Origin: CAYFFV01 sp964342695
Lineage (GTDB): Bacteria > Acidobacteriota > Vicinamibacteria > Vicinamibacterales > UBA8438
Direction: 5' to 3'
Assembly (NCBI GenBank): GCA_964342695.1
Contig: CAYFFV010000019.1
Span: 1-43,051, forward strand
Length of the DNA stretch: 43,051 bases
Both the position numbers and the translations under genes were made by a program. How positions within the stretch are numbered: the stretch's first letter is position 1; each line of letters opens with the position of its first letter. The notes under the pieces were generated by a model. It ran no database searches and was not told the DNA's origin. It was given only the letters and a program-made list of their open reading frames with translations. Shown here in pieces: positions 1-5,978 of the stretch.

Positions 1-448
1 CGTGTACCAGTTTTGTAGTCCCCAATGGCATTTTTCCCATCGATCCTAAATTGAAGGTCGAGTGTCCCTGCGTAGCGGTGACCGTCACCGATGTAGAGAA
101 CGACTTGCTCTGTCGCAATCAGCTCTATCTTGTTGTCCTTCGCCCATTTCAAAAAGGGCTTGACTGTCTTTTTGACCTCTCGGTTTACCGGAGCAGGTGG
201 CTTGGGCGCTTTGCCAAGTTGTGAGAGACCCCAGGCTTCCAAATAATCATGGGCTACGTTTCCGTAATCGGCTCCGGATTGCTGAACTTTGCGCCATGCA
301 TTGCGGATTCGATCAGAATATTCAAGACGTTTAAGTTCATCTGTTTTTTTGGCTTTAAAGATCTTGTCGGCTTCTTCAGCGCCAGCCTTTGCACCCCAGG
401 GTGCGAGAAACCCGGTGTCCTTGGTCATCCCGGCGCTCCGAGTGACGC
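1..448. repeat. left copy of the 448-bp end repeat
   Basis: Bases 1-448 align without gaps to 42604-43051 in the same orientation. By hand I count 27 substitutions, about 94% identity. The repeat lies inside a leftward nuclease gene, and nearly every difference falls at a synonymous codon position; the only amino-acid change I found is Asp/Glu in the motif EYS(D/E)RIRN. It shows that the molecule closes on itself, or that two related genomes are joined here. It is too diverged to be an ordinary exact assembly overlap. Confidence 0.95.
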
Positions 449-548
449 CCTGAATTTCCGTTCCCTCGATCCAATATTTGTGTTGCGCTGGATGAAAATC
501 AACTTCCAAACCTTGTAACAAATGCGTCTCGACGTCAGATTTCCGCAT
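1..548 (-). CDS. RecB-like PD-(D/E)XK exonuclease, N-terminal part (cut by window edge)
   Basis: Phage recombination nuclease of the RecB/Cas4-like PD-(D/E)XK superfamily, expected to process DNA ends for recombination. The start is ATG at 548, giving MRKSDVETHLLQ followed by the family's usual N-terminal pattern FHPAQHKYWIEGTEIQGVTR. Further in are GNVAHDYLEAW (conserved His), GTLDL and GDYKTGT (catalytic D-x-K). The frame runs off base 1, and the C-terminus is supplied by the 42372-43051 copy if the molecule is circular. The start overlaps the end of the upstream NinB-like gene by 14 bp. The nuclease superfamily is clear; the exact substrate is inferred. Confidence 0.85.
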   Translation of the reverse strand, partial: MRKSDVETHLLQGLEVDFHPAQHKYWIEGTEIQGVTRSAGMTKDTGFLAPWGAKAGAEEADKIFKAKKTDELKRLEYSDRIRNAWRKVQQSGADYGNVAHDYLEAWGLSQLGKAPKPPAPVNREVKKTVKPFLKWAKDNKIELIATEQVVLYIGDGHRYAGTLDLQFRIDGKNAIGDYKTGT

Positions 549-894
549 AAAAAGTCTCCACATGTGAATTGAGGGTAACCATGTCATCGACTGGCAATGA
601 TGCGGTCGAGATGGGTCGTTCGTATTTGACACCGCCGACTTCGAACTCCTCTGTCCCAAACACTTCGGTCACAAAGTGATGTTTGAGTTCTTCGACTGTG
701 TGTCCGGTTGCGTGTGATATTTCTCGCAACATCTTGTGAAAGTAATCGTTCTGATCGTTGGATCGTTTACGCTTTCTGATCCAAACCTCATAGCGCTCAC
801 CTTGGTCGTGCATCTCCATTGCGTGGACAAGGTTGGCAACAATTTCATCGAACTTTGCTTTGACCACTGTGCCTCGATAATTTATTTGTTTCAT
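535..894 (-). CDS. ninB: NinB-like recombination protein
   Basis: A 119-residue protein resembling the lambda NinB/Orf recombination mediator, which binds ssDNA and SSB and can replace RecFOR functions. The visible signature is RSNDQNDYFHKMLREIS followed by HTVEELKHHF and a C-terminal STASLPVDDMVTLNSHVE segment, the same order as in NinB relatives. ATG at 894 is preferred over GTG at 906 because GGAG lies six bases upstream and the ATGA overlaps the stop of the DUF1364 gene. It sits directly upstream of the RecB-like nuclease in the leftward operon, which fits a recombination module. Some related proteins are annotated only as hypothetical. Confidence 0.7.
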   Translation of the reverse strand: MKQINYRGTVVKAKFDEIVANLVHAMEMHDQGERYEVWIRKRKRSNDQNDYFHKMLREISHATGHTVEELKHHFVTEVFGTEEFEVGGVKYERPISTASLPVDDMVTLNSHVETFYAEI

Positions 895-1214
895 TTGAAG
901 CTCCACAGTCCTTGTTTTTTCAGGCAGTGCAAATATTTGAGCGTCTCTTCCGTATGACGAGAGCGCTTGAAATCCTTTTCCAATTGTGTGCCTTGGTCCA
1001 GTTCAGAGTGACAAGCATGACAGGCTGGACAGCCGTATTCGCTCTTGAGGCCACGTCCAGCGCCAAGACCAATGCTGTTGAGATGGGCGAAAACCACTGT
1101 GTCTGTGCCGCCGACACAGATGTCCTGAAACTTGATCCGACAATGCTCACCACGAGCCGTGGCGTAGATCTTTTTCAGAATGCGATCAGGTGTTCGCTTT
1201 TCTTTTTGAAGCAA
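891..1214 (-). CDS. DUF1364-family protein (zinc-binding, HNH-like)
   Basis: A 107-residue protein with the DUF1364 pattern: CRIKFQDIC, then TVVFAHLNSIGLGAGRGLKSEYG, then CPACHACHSELDQGTQ. The Cys and His residues probably bind zinc, and the fold resembles HNH/Rap-type nucleases. Family members sit in the nin region of lambdoid phages beside recombination genes, as here. The only visible start is TTG at 1214, inside the end of a small membrane-protein gene. The stop overlaps the ATG of the NinB-like gene, so the two are translationally coupled. The biochemical activity of the family is not settled. Confidence 0.75.
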   Translation of the reverse strand: MLQKEKRTPDRILKKIYATARGEHCRIKFQDICVGGTDTVVFAHLNSIGLGAGRGLKSEYGCPACHACHSELDQGTQLEKDFKRSRHTEETLKYLHCLKKQGLWSFK

Positions 1215-1311
1215 TCCAAAGCACCGCCTCGGAAATTAATCCCAGCACAAAAAAAATGACCAGGAAAATATCGAGGACAATCAGTAGAAAAATTGAGTTT
1301 TCAAGAAACAT
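1186..1311 (-). CDS. small single-span membrane protein
   Basis: A 41-residue reading frame starting MFLENSIFLL and ending ASKRKANT. Residues 6 to about 33 are almost entirely hydrophobic, and the C-terminus is basic, so it should be an inner-membrane protein with a cytoplasmic tail. It starts the leftward recombination operon and overlaps the DUF1364 start by 29 bp. No strong ribosome site is visible. I recognise no family. Phage ORFs of this kind can be accessory or superinfection-exclusion proteins, but nothing here shows that. Confidence 0.45.
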   Translation of the reverse strand: MFLENSIFLLIVLDIFLVIFFVLGLISEAVLWIASKRKANT

Positions 1312-1337
1312 GTTTCTGTCTTAATTAAGTTTTGGGC

Positions 1338-1372
1338 AAAAAAAATCGACCGGAGAAGCAAAGTTCCGGTCG
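1338..1372 (-). terminator. rho-independent terminator after the repressor gene
   Basis: On the minus strand an 8-bp GC-rich stem (CGACCGGA / TCCGGTCG, positions 1372-1365 and 1354-1347) with a 10-nt loop is followed by A and eight Ts (1346-1338). It lies 23 bases beyond the repressor stop and would separate repressor transcription from the leftward recombination operon. Confidence 0.9.
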
Positions 1373-1394
1373 AAGTTGAATTGAGGAAAAGTTT

Positions 1395-2315
1395 TCAGGT
1401 ATCCGCCTTTCGAGATTCAAACTGAAGCCTCGCAGTATCGGTTGTTCCCATCAGCGCCTCAGTCATGGTGAGGGAGTCCGTGAACTGCAACCACGTTTTA
1501 GAAGCAATGAATTTAGTCTCGTGTGCATTCTCAATGTAAATGTCATGGCGAGATTCGTGTGATTTCCGGCCGTGTTTGTCGGTCACCAGCCAAAAACGTT
1601 TTGTGCGCTCATAGCTCTGTTTACCATCGAGTGGGATGTAGCGCACATCGTTCGATGGAAACCAGAAGCCGGTGGCGTGTCGCCAGATACCGTTCTCATC
1701 TTTTAGCGCGAATAGACAGAACGAACCAGGCGCTGGAAGAATCTCAGTTGACCATCCAATCGTCGCGCCAAATGGAATAGTGGGGAACCAATCGACGTTG
1801 CACATCTGGGCAAAGGTTGGCACACCGAGCGGATATTTCGGATTGAAGGTGATGGCGATGGGATCGTCGAAGGATTCATTCCATTTGACCCATTCCGCCA
1901 AAATTATTTTGTAACCGTCGGGGTTGTTGTTGATGGTGTCCACAATCTCAGTGATCGCCAAACGTGGGATCAAGCGGATCGCTCGGTTGGCCGTGATGAA
2001 TTCAACGTTCGTCTTTGAGGACGCCGATGCATCGTCTCGCAAAAGATCGTCACTGACCGTTCCGTCCAGGAGCCATTTTGCGTCGCACTCAAGCACGGCG
2101 ATTAATCCGTTCAGATATTTGAGAGAAGGTTGGCCATTATTTTTCCAGTTCATCACCGACTTCTCTGTCACATCCAGTGCTTGCGCCAGCTCGCGGTCAG
2201 TGATGCCTTTTTCGTCGCAAGCTTGACGTATTCGGTCGCCAATCGTCTGGCAAGCTTTTTCAATTGTCGTTCTTTGTTTGTCGCTCAATTGGGCGACGTT
2301 AGATTTTGCGTTCAT
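1395..2315 (-). CDS. CI-type repressor, HTH_3 domain with an S24-like C-terminal half
   Basis: A 306-residue DNA-binding regulator, the likely lysogeny repressor. Residues about 25-85 form a lambda-Cro/CI type helix-turn-helix (IGDRIRQACDEKGITDRELAQALDVTEKSVMNWKNN...). The C-terminal half contains FPTIPFGATIGWSTEILPAPGSF, which I read as a possible S24/LexA-like fold; the usual Ser of the SM(x)PT motif is not obvious (DWFPT). ATG at 2315 is chosen because GGAG stands seven bases upstream; the frame stays open to a TTG at 2429 with no good ribosome site. It is transcribed away from the early block and has its own terminator. No Cro-like gene is visible opposite it. Confidence 0.75.
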   Translation of the reverse strand: MNAKSNVAQLSDKQRTTIEKACQTIGDRIRQACDEKGITDRELAQALDVTEKSVMNWKNNGQPSLKYLNGLIAVLECDAKWLLDGTVSDDLLRDDASASSKTNVEFITANRAIRLIPRLAITEIVDTINNNPDGYKIILAEWVKWNESFDDPIAITFNPKYPLGVPTFAQMCNVDWFPTIPFGATIGWSTEILPAPGSFCLFALKDENGIWRHATGFWFPSNDVRYIPLDGKQSYERTKRFWLVTDKHGRKSHESRHDIYIENAHETKFIASKTWLQFTDSLTMTEALMGTTDTARLQFESRKADT

Positions 2316-2621
2316 TTTTCTGCTCCTTTTTGAAAATGCGAGTGTCTCCTCGCTCTTGGGTGAATGGATGTTATACAGTTTATTGTGGTCTATAACTTCA
2401 GGAAAGACGAAATTATCTTCCATAATCAAACTACCTAAAAGAATGAGAATAGCTCAAGAATATTGCAGTCGGCTCCCAAATGCAACCCTTAATTTACATT
2501 AATTAGAACCGCAATACCGTATAAGGCATTATATTGGAAATATATTTCCCAATTGCCTTGTTTTGTGGCATAGAATTAGGACAGACGCCGTGGTGAGCGG
2601 TCAATCTCACTTCCTCCTTTT
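2316..2621. promoter_or_regulatory. divergent control region between repressor and early block
   Basis: About 300 bases with no convincing gene. The part from 2430 to 2575 is AT-rich and contains several -10-like stretches (such as TATAAG near 2520 and TAGAAT at 2571), but no clean -35/-10 pair, so I assign no exact promoter. It contains the palindrome at 2536-2549 and a TTAAT-TTAC-ATTAA inverted repeat near 2490. Its position between leftward repressor and rightward early genes makes it the best candidate for the lysis-lysogeny switch. Confidence 0.5.
2536..2549. promoter_or_regulatory. candidate operator palindrome GGAAATATATTTCC
   Basis: A perfect 14-bp palindrome, extended imperfectly as ATTGG...CCCAAT on the two sides. 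It is positioned between the repressor gene and the rightward genes, where a dimeric repressor would be expected to bind. I did not find a second identical copy, so binding by this repressor is inference. Confidence 0.45.
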
Positions 2622-2648
2622 GAGCCGGGGTCAAACCCGGCTCTTTTT
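2622..2648 (+). terminator. rho-independent terminator
   Basis: GAGCCGGG, a 6-nt loop, CCCGGCTC and then TTTTT: a strong plus-strand terminator with no coding gene immediately upstream. It implies a short rightward transcript from the control region, either an untranslated RNA or a leader that must be antiterminated before the early genes can be expressed. Confidence 0.85.
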
Positions 2649-2732
2649 ACAGGAGCGTCAGCGACACGAAAGATTGGAAGGAGCTGGGTGTTCCCGACCA
2701 TTGATCGCTAAACAGCCCAATCGCTTTCCACC

Positions 2733-2774
2733 GGTTCGAGCGCCGGTAAAACAGGTTCAAATGCCAGTAAAGGG
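2733..2774. repeat. imperfect tandem 21-bp repeat
   Basis: Two adjacent 21-base units share the pattern GGTTCRARYGCCRGTAAA, 14 of 21 positions identical. Each resembles a tRNA T-arm, but no full cloverleaf can be drawn around it. It lies in the gene-free 2649-2869 stretch upstream of the early genes. Its function is unknown. Confidence 0.6.
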
Positions 2775-2824
2775 GGGTCTGATCAGCCATTAAATCGATG
2801 CCTGACAAATGGAACGCGATTTAG

Positions 2825-2850
2825 CCGCTAGGGCATATACGCTCTAGCGG
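2825..2850. promoter_or_regulatory. inverted repeat upstream of the early operon
   Basis: CCGCTAG (2825-2831) and CTAGCGG (2844-2850) form a perfect 7-bp inverted repeat with a 12-base centre containing CATATA. No T-run follows, so it is not a terminator. It ends 20 bases before the lipoprotein start codon and could be an operator or a leader hairpin. Confidence 0.5.
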
Positions 2851-2869
2851 AACAATGGAGAAACGAAAG

Positions 2870-2998
2870 ATGAAAAAAATTGTTTTCACAATCATCTGTC
2901 TTTTGATGCTTTCAGGTTGCGCGACACGTCACTCGATGACGGTCGGCGACACCACGTATTGGACTGGGGCATCGATTGGCAAAACAACATTGCAATGA
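2870..2998 (+). CDS. tiny lipoprotein (42 residues)
   Basis: The reading frame encodes MKKIVFTIICLLMLSGCATR plus 22 more residues: basic N-terminus, hydrophobic core and a clear lipobox LSGC (Cys17), so it should be lipidated and exported. GGAG lies nine bases before the ATG. Its stop overlaps the ATG of the replication-like gene (ATGA), so the two are translationally coupled. A lipoprotein at the head of a replication operon is unusual; phage lipoproteins in early positions sometimes act in superinfection exclusion, which is only a possibility here. Confidence 0.7.
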   Translation: MKKIVFTIICLLMLSGCATRHSMTVGDTTYWTGASIGKTTLQ

Positions 2999-3618
2999 CA
3001 CTAAAGAAAACGAAAGGCAAGACAAGTGACCAGTTGCTCAAAGATCTTGAAAGCTGGAAAGCACATCGCTTTCGAGAGTTTTGGAGTTATCTGCCGACCG
3101 GTTCAAAACAGCAAGCCGTTATTTCTTATGACACGGCCTGTGGTACGCCTGACATTGCGGATGAGATTAACAATTGCGCTCGCAATTATGCCAAGCAATG
3201 TGAAACCTCCCAACGCTTTAGAAAACACGCCAGTACGTGGCTCAACCAGGCTGATTGGGAAACTCAAAAAACAATCAAGCAAGAGTCGGTCGAAAAGAAG
3301 TCTTGCGTCGATTGTGCTGAACCTGCAACGCACACTTCGCCAGAGTCTCTTTGCGACAAGCACTGGTCTAATCGCTACGGAAAGATTGCGATTGACGGTG
3401 AAGCCCAGCCATACCGAGAAGTTTTACAAGGATCGTTGGCACGAATGAATTTAGAACCAAAAGAGGGTGAACCAATTGAAGAGTGGCAAGAGAGATGTCG
3501 CACAGCATTCTTTGATTTGGTTCAGCGATTCGGCCAAGGGGCGCCAAGCTTGCGCCAAATGGCTGGAGGATCACGAGATGATGGACTTCGTAAAGTTAGT
3601 GGCGGCGGTGTTCTTTAA
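2995..3618 (+). CDS. replication initiator / helicase-loader-like protein
   Basis: A 207-residue protein. The N-terminal half has the pattern seen at the C-terminus of lambda O-like and primase-associated phage replication proteins: FREFWSYLP...SKQQAVISYD...PDIADEINNCARNYAKQ...STWLNQADWETQ. Beyond it, CVDCAEP...SLCDKHW (about residues 102-122) looks like a small zinc-binding knot. ATG at 2995 is preferred to an upstream frame extension because that extension overlaps the lipoprotein out of frame. An N-terminal DNA-binding domain of the usual O type is missing, so this may be a shortened loader. Its position early in the operon fits replication. Confidence 0.55.
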   Translation: MTLKKTKGKTSDQLLKDLESWKAHRFREFWSYLPTGSKQQAVISYDTACGTPDIADEINNCARNYAKQCETSQRFRKHASTWLNQADWETQKTIKQESVEKKSCVDCAEPATHTSPESLCDKHWSNRYGKIAIDGEAQPYREVLQGSLARMNLEPKEGEPIEEWQERCRTAFFDLVQRFGQGAPSLRQMAGGSRDDGLRKVSGGGVL

Positions 3619-3673
3619 TGGCAAGCTCCCTCACAAACCAAAGTGTTACCAAAGGAAAAAAGAGTGCGATTGA
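3578..3673 (+). CDS. possible 31-residue overlapping ORF
   Basis: ATG at 3578 has an excellent ribosome site (GGAGG, eight bases upstream) and opens a 31-residue frame beginning MMDFVKLVAAVFFNGK and ending in a basic, Cys-containing tail. It overlaps the end of the replication-like gene and the start of the next gene, so three frames would be read here. The alternative is that the GGAGG serves the neighbouring gene at 3618. No homology is recognised. Confidence 0.3.
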   Translation: MMDFVKLVAAVFFNGKLPHKPKCYQRKKECD

Positions 3674-3956
3674 ACAAACGATATCGCATTGTAAGCAGAA
3701 AGCGCATTGGTTGGGCGCGGAAATTTATCTGTTTTATATCGATGGTGAATTTATCCACGTTGCTGATGAACAGCCTAAAACCTGGAGCAAACGTGTACAT
3801 GGGATTAAACGTGTTTACACCGAAATGATGAAACATTTTCCCGACGATTTTATCGGCTGTTTTGACGAGAACGCCGAGCGTGACTGGATTCGAAACGACA
3901 TTGAGGAGTTTCTGAATGATCGACGTCAGAGCGAAGGGCAAGAACGGCGAGCTTGA
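3618..3956 (+). CDS. hypothetical early protein (112 residues)
   Basis: The gene starts at an ATG overlapping the upstream stop (TAATG) and encodes a soluble protein with no recognised domain. Visible traits are a Ser/Thr/Lys-rich N-terminus, the segment HWLGAEIYLFYIDGEFIHVADE with strand-like hydrophobic alternation, and an acidic C-terminal third. It overlaps the resolvase-like gene by 41 bp. Its position suggests a role in replication or recombination, but nothing more specific can be said. Confidence 0.6.
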   Translation: MASSLTNQSVTKGKKSAIEQTISHCKQKAHWLGAEIYLFYIDGEFIHVADEQPKTWSKRVHGIKRVYTEMMKHFPDDFIGCFDENAERDWIRNDIEEFLNDRRQSEGQERRA

Positions 3957-4278
3957 AGTTGTTTCAATCATAAACGACGAGCTTGGTTTAAACGTTCGTC
4001 GTAACCTGGAGCAGTGCGCCGACGGTGGTTCAGATATTCTTGGTTTTAAACCTTGGGCGATTGAAGTTAAGAGGGGTAAAAAGTTTAGACACGAATGGTG
4101 GACGCAAACGGCAGAGCAAGCGGTAAGACAAAAAGAGAAACCCGTTTTAATTTTCCGAATCGATTACCACTCGTGGAGAGCGGTTGTGTGTCTTTCTGAC
4201 ATTACCGATTTCGTTTTCCACGATAGGGTCGAAATGGATCTCAAGACGTGGTGCAATGTAGCAAGGGAATTGATGTGA
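3916..4278 (+). CDS. Hjc-like Holliday-junction resolvase (PD-(D/E)XK)
   Basis: A 120-residue nuclease of the archaeal-Hjc-like phage type, expected to cut four-way junctions during replication and packaging. Active-site residues are visible in the correct order: E12 in KGKNGELEVV, D40 in ADGGSDILGF, and E50-x-K52 in WAIEVKRGKK, followed by the conserved WTQTAEQA and PVLIFRID segments. GGAG stands eight bases before ATG 3916. It is shorter than cellular Hjc only slightly and appears intact. A VRR-NUC-type nuclease would be the main alternative. Confidence 0.75.
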   Translation: MIDVRAKGKNGELEVVSIINDELGLNVRRNLEQCADGGSDILGFKPWAIEVKRGKKFRHEWWTQTAEQAVRQKEKPVLIFRIDYHSWRAVVCLSDITDFVFHDRVEMDLKTWCNVARELM

Positions 4279-4490
4279 CGTCACTTCACAAAATTGAACT
4301 CGCATCTGGTTTTGAAATCGACGTCATGCAAGATGATGGTGATAAGCATACCGTCATCGTTGTCTCCTCTGAAAAAATGGAAAATGCGATGTTGACGGCG
4401 ATCACTTTGTCGCAATCAGAAGCGATCGACTTAGGGCAAGCCCTGGTTGACGTTTCAAATGGCGATAAGAAAGGAGTACCCATCCTATGA
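4275..4490 (+). CDS. small early protein, paralogue of the next gene
   Basis: A 71-residue protein. GTG at 4275 overlaps the upstream TGA (GTGA) and follows AAGGGA; the same frame also has ATG at 4248. The order is short beta-like strands (KIELASGFEIDVM, HTVIVVSS) then a helix LSQSEAIDLGQALVDVS. The following gene has the same order of elements and a matching LSRAEALEIQRRL helix, so the pair probably arose by duplication. Its function is unknown. Confidence 0.6.
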   Translation: MTSLHKIELASGFEIDVMQDDGDKHTVIVVSSEKMENAMLTAITLSQSEAIDLGQALVDVSNGDKKGVPIL

Positions 4491-4666
4491 TACACATTCA
4501 CGTCAACGGTTTTGTCGTCGAGATTGAACAAAAAAGTTGGCGCTTCGATATTGGCACAGAGGAAGCCACACTAACCGTTCCGTTATCACGAGCCGAAGCG
4601 TTGGAAATTCAGCGACGGCTGTTCAAAGCGAATGAGTCTGGAACGCCTAAAGCTTCTAACGACTAA
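4487..4666 (+). CDS. small early protein (59 residues)
   Basis: Starts MIHIHVNGFVVEIE and ends ESGTPKASND. The stop of the previous gene overlaps its ATG, and AGGAG precedes it by about ten bases. It shares architecture with that gene (strand-rich first half, then a (V/I)xLSxxEAxxL helix). It overlaps the next gene by 35 bp. No known family is recognised; the overlaps on both sides and the ribosome site make it a likely real gene. Confidence 0.6.
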   Translation: MIHIHVNGFVVEIEQKSWRFDIGTEEATLTVPLSRAEALEIQRRLFKANESGTPKASND

Positions 4667-5093
4667 AACCGCTACGCTGGACAAGCGGAGTTTAGGCAAA
4701 GCTGAAATTACTTGGGAAATGGTTGCCAGTGCGTTGGCGCACAGTGATCGACTGGCATCGCTCTACACCAGGGTCGTCTATGCTCACGAGCTGAGTAGAG
4801 CTAATCGATTGCATCGGGAGATTCTGTATCTGATTCTTGATGAGCCAGACTGCCAGGATTGGACAATCAAAATTTCGACGTTAAAGGAATTAATATGGAT
4901 CGCCATCATGGAAGAGGTCACTGGCCGTGATTTTCCGGTCTTTGATGCGACCGGAGGCAAGGTGCAAGTTCTTGGTATATCCAAAAGGCATTGGTACACC
5001 CATCTAGAACCGAAATATTCGTTTCTCAAAAGTTTGTTTGGTGACTGGGAGCAAGACGTTGCTCGAACGGTCGGGCGGCAAGTTAAAACATGA
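4632..5093 (+). CDS. possible late-gene regulator (Q-like)
   Basis: A 153-residue protein with a C-terminal segment LGISKRHWYTHLEPKYSFLKSLFGDWEQDVARTV that resembles the recognition region of phage antitermination Q / late-control proteins (helix-turn-helix, then a Tyr-rich helix). The first 100 residues are helical and otherwise unrecognised. It is the penultimate early gene and is followed, after one gene, by a strong terminator at 5954-5978 that guards the next block: the arrangement expected for an antiterminator. The call rests mainly on the C-terminal pattern and position; a plain DNA-binding regulator is equally possible. Confidence 0.4.
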   Translation: MSLERLKLLTTKTATLDKRSLGKAEITWEMVASALAHSDRLASLYTRVVYAHELSRANRLHREILYLILDEPDCQDWTIKISTLKELIWIAIMEEVTGRDFPVFDATGGKVQVLGISKRHWYTHLEPKYSFLKSLFGDWEQDVARTVGRQVKT

Positions 5094-5884
5094 TGAACAT
5101 ACTCTCATTGGGGGCTGGCGTTCAATCCTCATGTATGGCACTGATGGCGGCAAAGGGTGAGCTGACACCAATGCCTGACTGCGCGATCTTTGCTGACACC
5201 GGAGCGGAACCCTGGCACGTCTACGACCAACTCGACGAGATCCAGGAAGAGGTGCCTTTTCCGGTCTACACAGTAAAGCAAAACGATGGTCTTCTCGCTG
5301 ACATTAAGAATGGACTTAAAGGCGGTCGAATGGCGAGTCCACCGTTTTTTGTTGCACAACAAAAAGGTCGGGGTATGTTACGCCGTCAATGTACTTTTGA
5401 GTACAAGGTGAAACCGATCCAAAGAAAGATTCGAGAGTTACTTGGACTCAAAAAGGGACAACGAGGCTCAAAAGAAGTGGCGGTGAGACTATGGATGGGG
5501 ATTTCAATGGATGAAACCATCCGAATGAAACCAAATCCGGTCAAATGGATTGAAAACATTTATCCGCTAATTGATAAAGAGATGCACCGATACCACTGTC
5601 TCGTGTGGATGGAGAAGAACGGGTATAAACAACCGCAAAAATCAGCTTGCTATTTTTGTCCGTATCACGATGACAAAACATGGCTAAATCTCAAAAATAA
5701 TGATCCTGACAGTTGGATGCTTGCTGTCGAAATGGATGAAAATATTCGTAAAGGTGTCCACGGCACACAAGAGAATTTGTTTTTGCACAGCTCACTTGAA
5801 CCACTCGCTGATGTTGAGCTTGACCCCGACAAAGATCAAGTAGACATGTTTGGCAATGAATGTGAGGGGATGTGTGGGGTGTAG
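5090..5884 (+). CDS. PP-loop ATPase, phage PAPS-reductase-like
   Basis: A 264-residue member of the adenine-nucleotide alpha-hydrolase (PP-loop) superfamily. The nucleotide loop SLGAGVQSS is at residues 6-14, followed by CAIFADTGAEPW, RRQCTFEYKVKPIQRKIREL and a CYFCPYHDDKTW motif in which paired Cys may bind metal or sulfur. Phage relatives are annotated as phosphoadenosine phosphosulfate reductases, but their true reaction is generally unproven; tRNA, DNA or small-molecule modification are all possible. ATG overlaps the upstream stop (ATGA). It is the last gene before the early terminator. Confidence 0.7.
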   Translation: MMNILSLGAGVQSSCMALMAAKGELTPMPDCAIFADTGAEPWHVYDQLDEIQEEVPFPVYTVKQNDGLLADIKNGLKGGRMASPPFFVAQQKGRGMLRRQCTFEYKVKPIQRKIRELLGLKKGQRGSKEVAVRLWMGISMDETIRMKPNPVKWIENIYPLIDKEMHRYHCLVWMEKNGYKQPQKSACYFCPYHDDKTWLNLKNNDPDSWMLAVEMDENIRKGVHGTQENLFLHSSLEPLADVELDPDKDQVDMFGNECEGMCGV

Positions 5885-5916
5885 AAGGTGCAGAATTGCA
5901 ACGCATATGGTATGGT

Positions 5917-5933
5917 ATTCCTAAGATAGGAAT
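5917..5933. promoter_or_regulatory. 17-bp inverted repeat, candidate operator
   Basis: ATTCCTA-AGA-TAGGAAT is a perfect 7-bp inverted repeat with a 3-base centre between the PP-loop gene and the terminator. An extended -10-like TGGTATGGT lies immediately upstream at 5909-5916. The position suits control of the next block; the binding protein is unknown. Confidence 0.45.
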
Positions 5934-5953
5934 TGTGTTGTTTTGTTCACATC

Positions 5954-5978
5954 ACCGGCATTTTGTGCCGGTTTTTTT
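5954..5978 (+). terminator. rho-independent terminator between early and next block
   Basis: ACCGGCA, loop TTTTG, TGCCGGT and a run of Ts (5972-5978). The next start codon (ATG 5979) begins at the last base of the T-run, so transcripts ending here cannot express it. Read-through or antitermination is needed for the downstream genes unless a promoter lies inside the next gene. Confidence 0.9.

Noticed and set aside
249..518. Plus-strand frame over the nuclease N-terminus
   Set aside because: It is antisense to a gene with clear PD-(D/E)XK motifs and has no ribosome site.
2443..2502. 19-codon frame in the control region as a leader peptide
   Set aside because: No ribosome site and no regulatory codon pattern; not supportable.
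2697..2790. Possible tRNA gene suggested by two T-arm-like sequences
   Set aside because: No acceptor stem, D-arm or anticodon arm pairs around either T-arm; the loops would be eight bases. Kept only as a repeat.
2563..2793. Plus-strand frame of 76 codons through the early leader
   Set aside because: It reads through the strong terminator hairpin and the tandem repeat, has no ribosome site, and gives an Arg/Gln/Pro-rich product unlike a protein.
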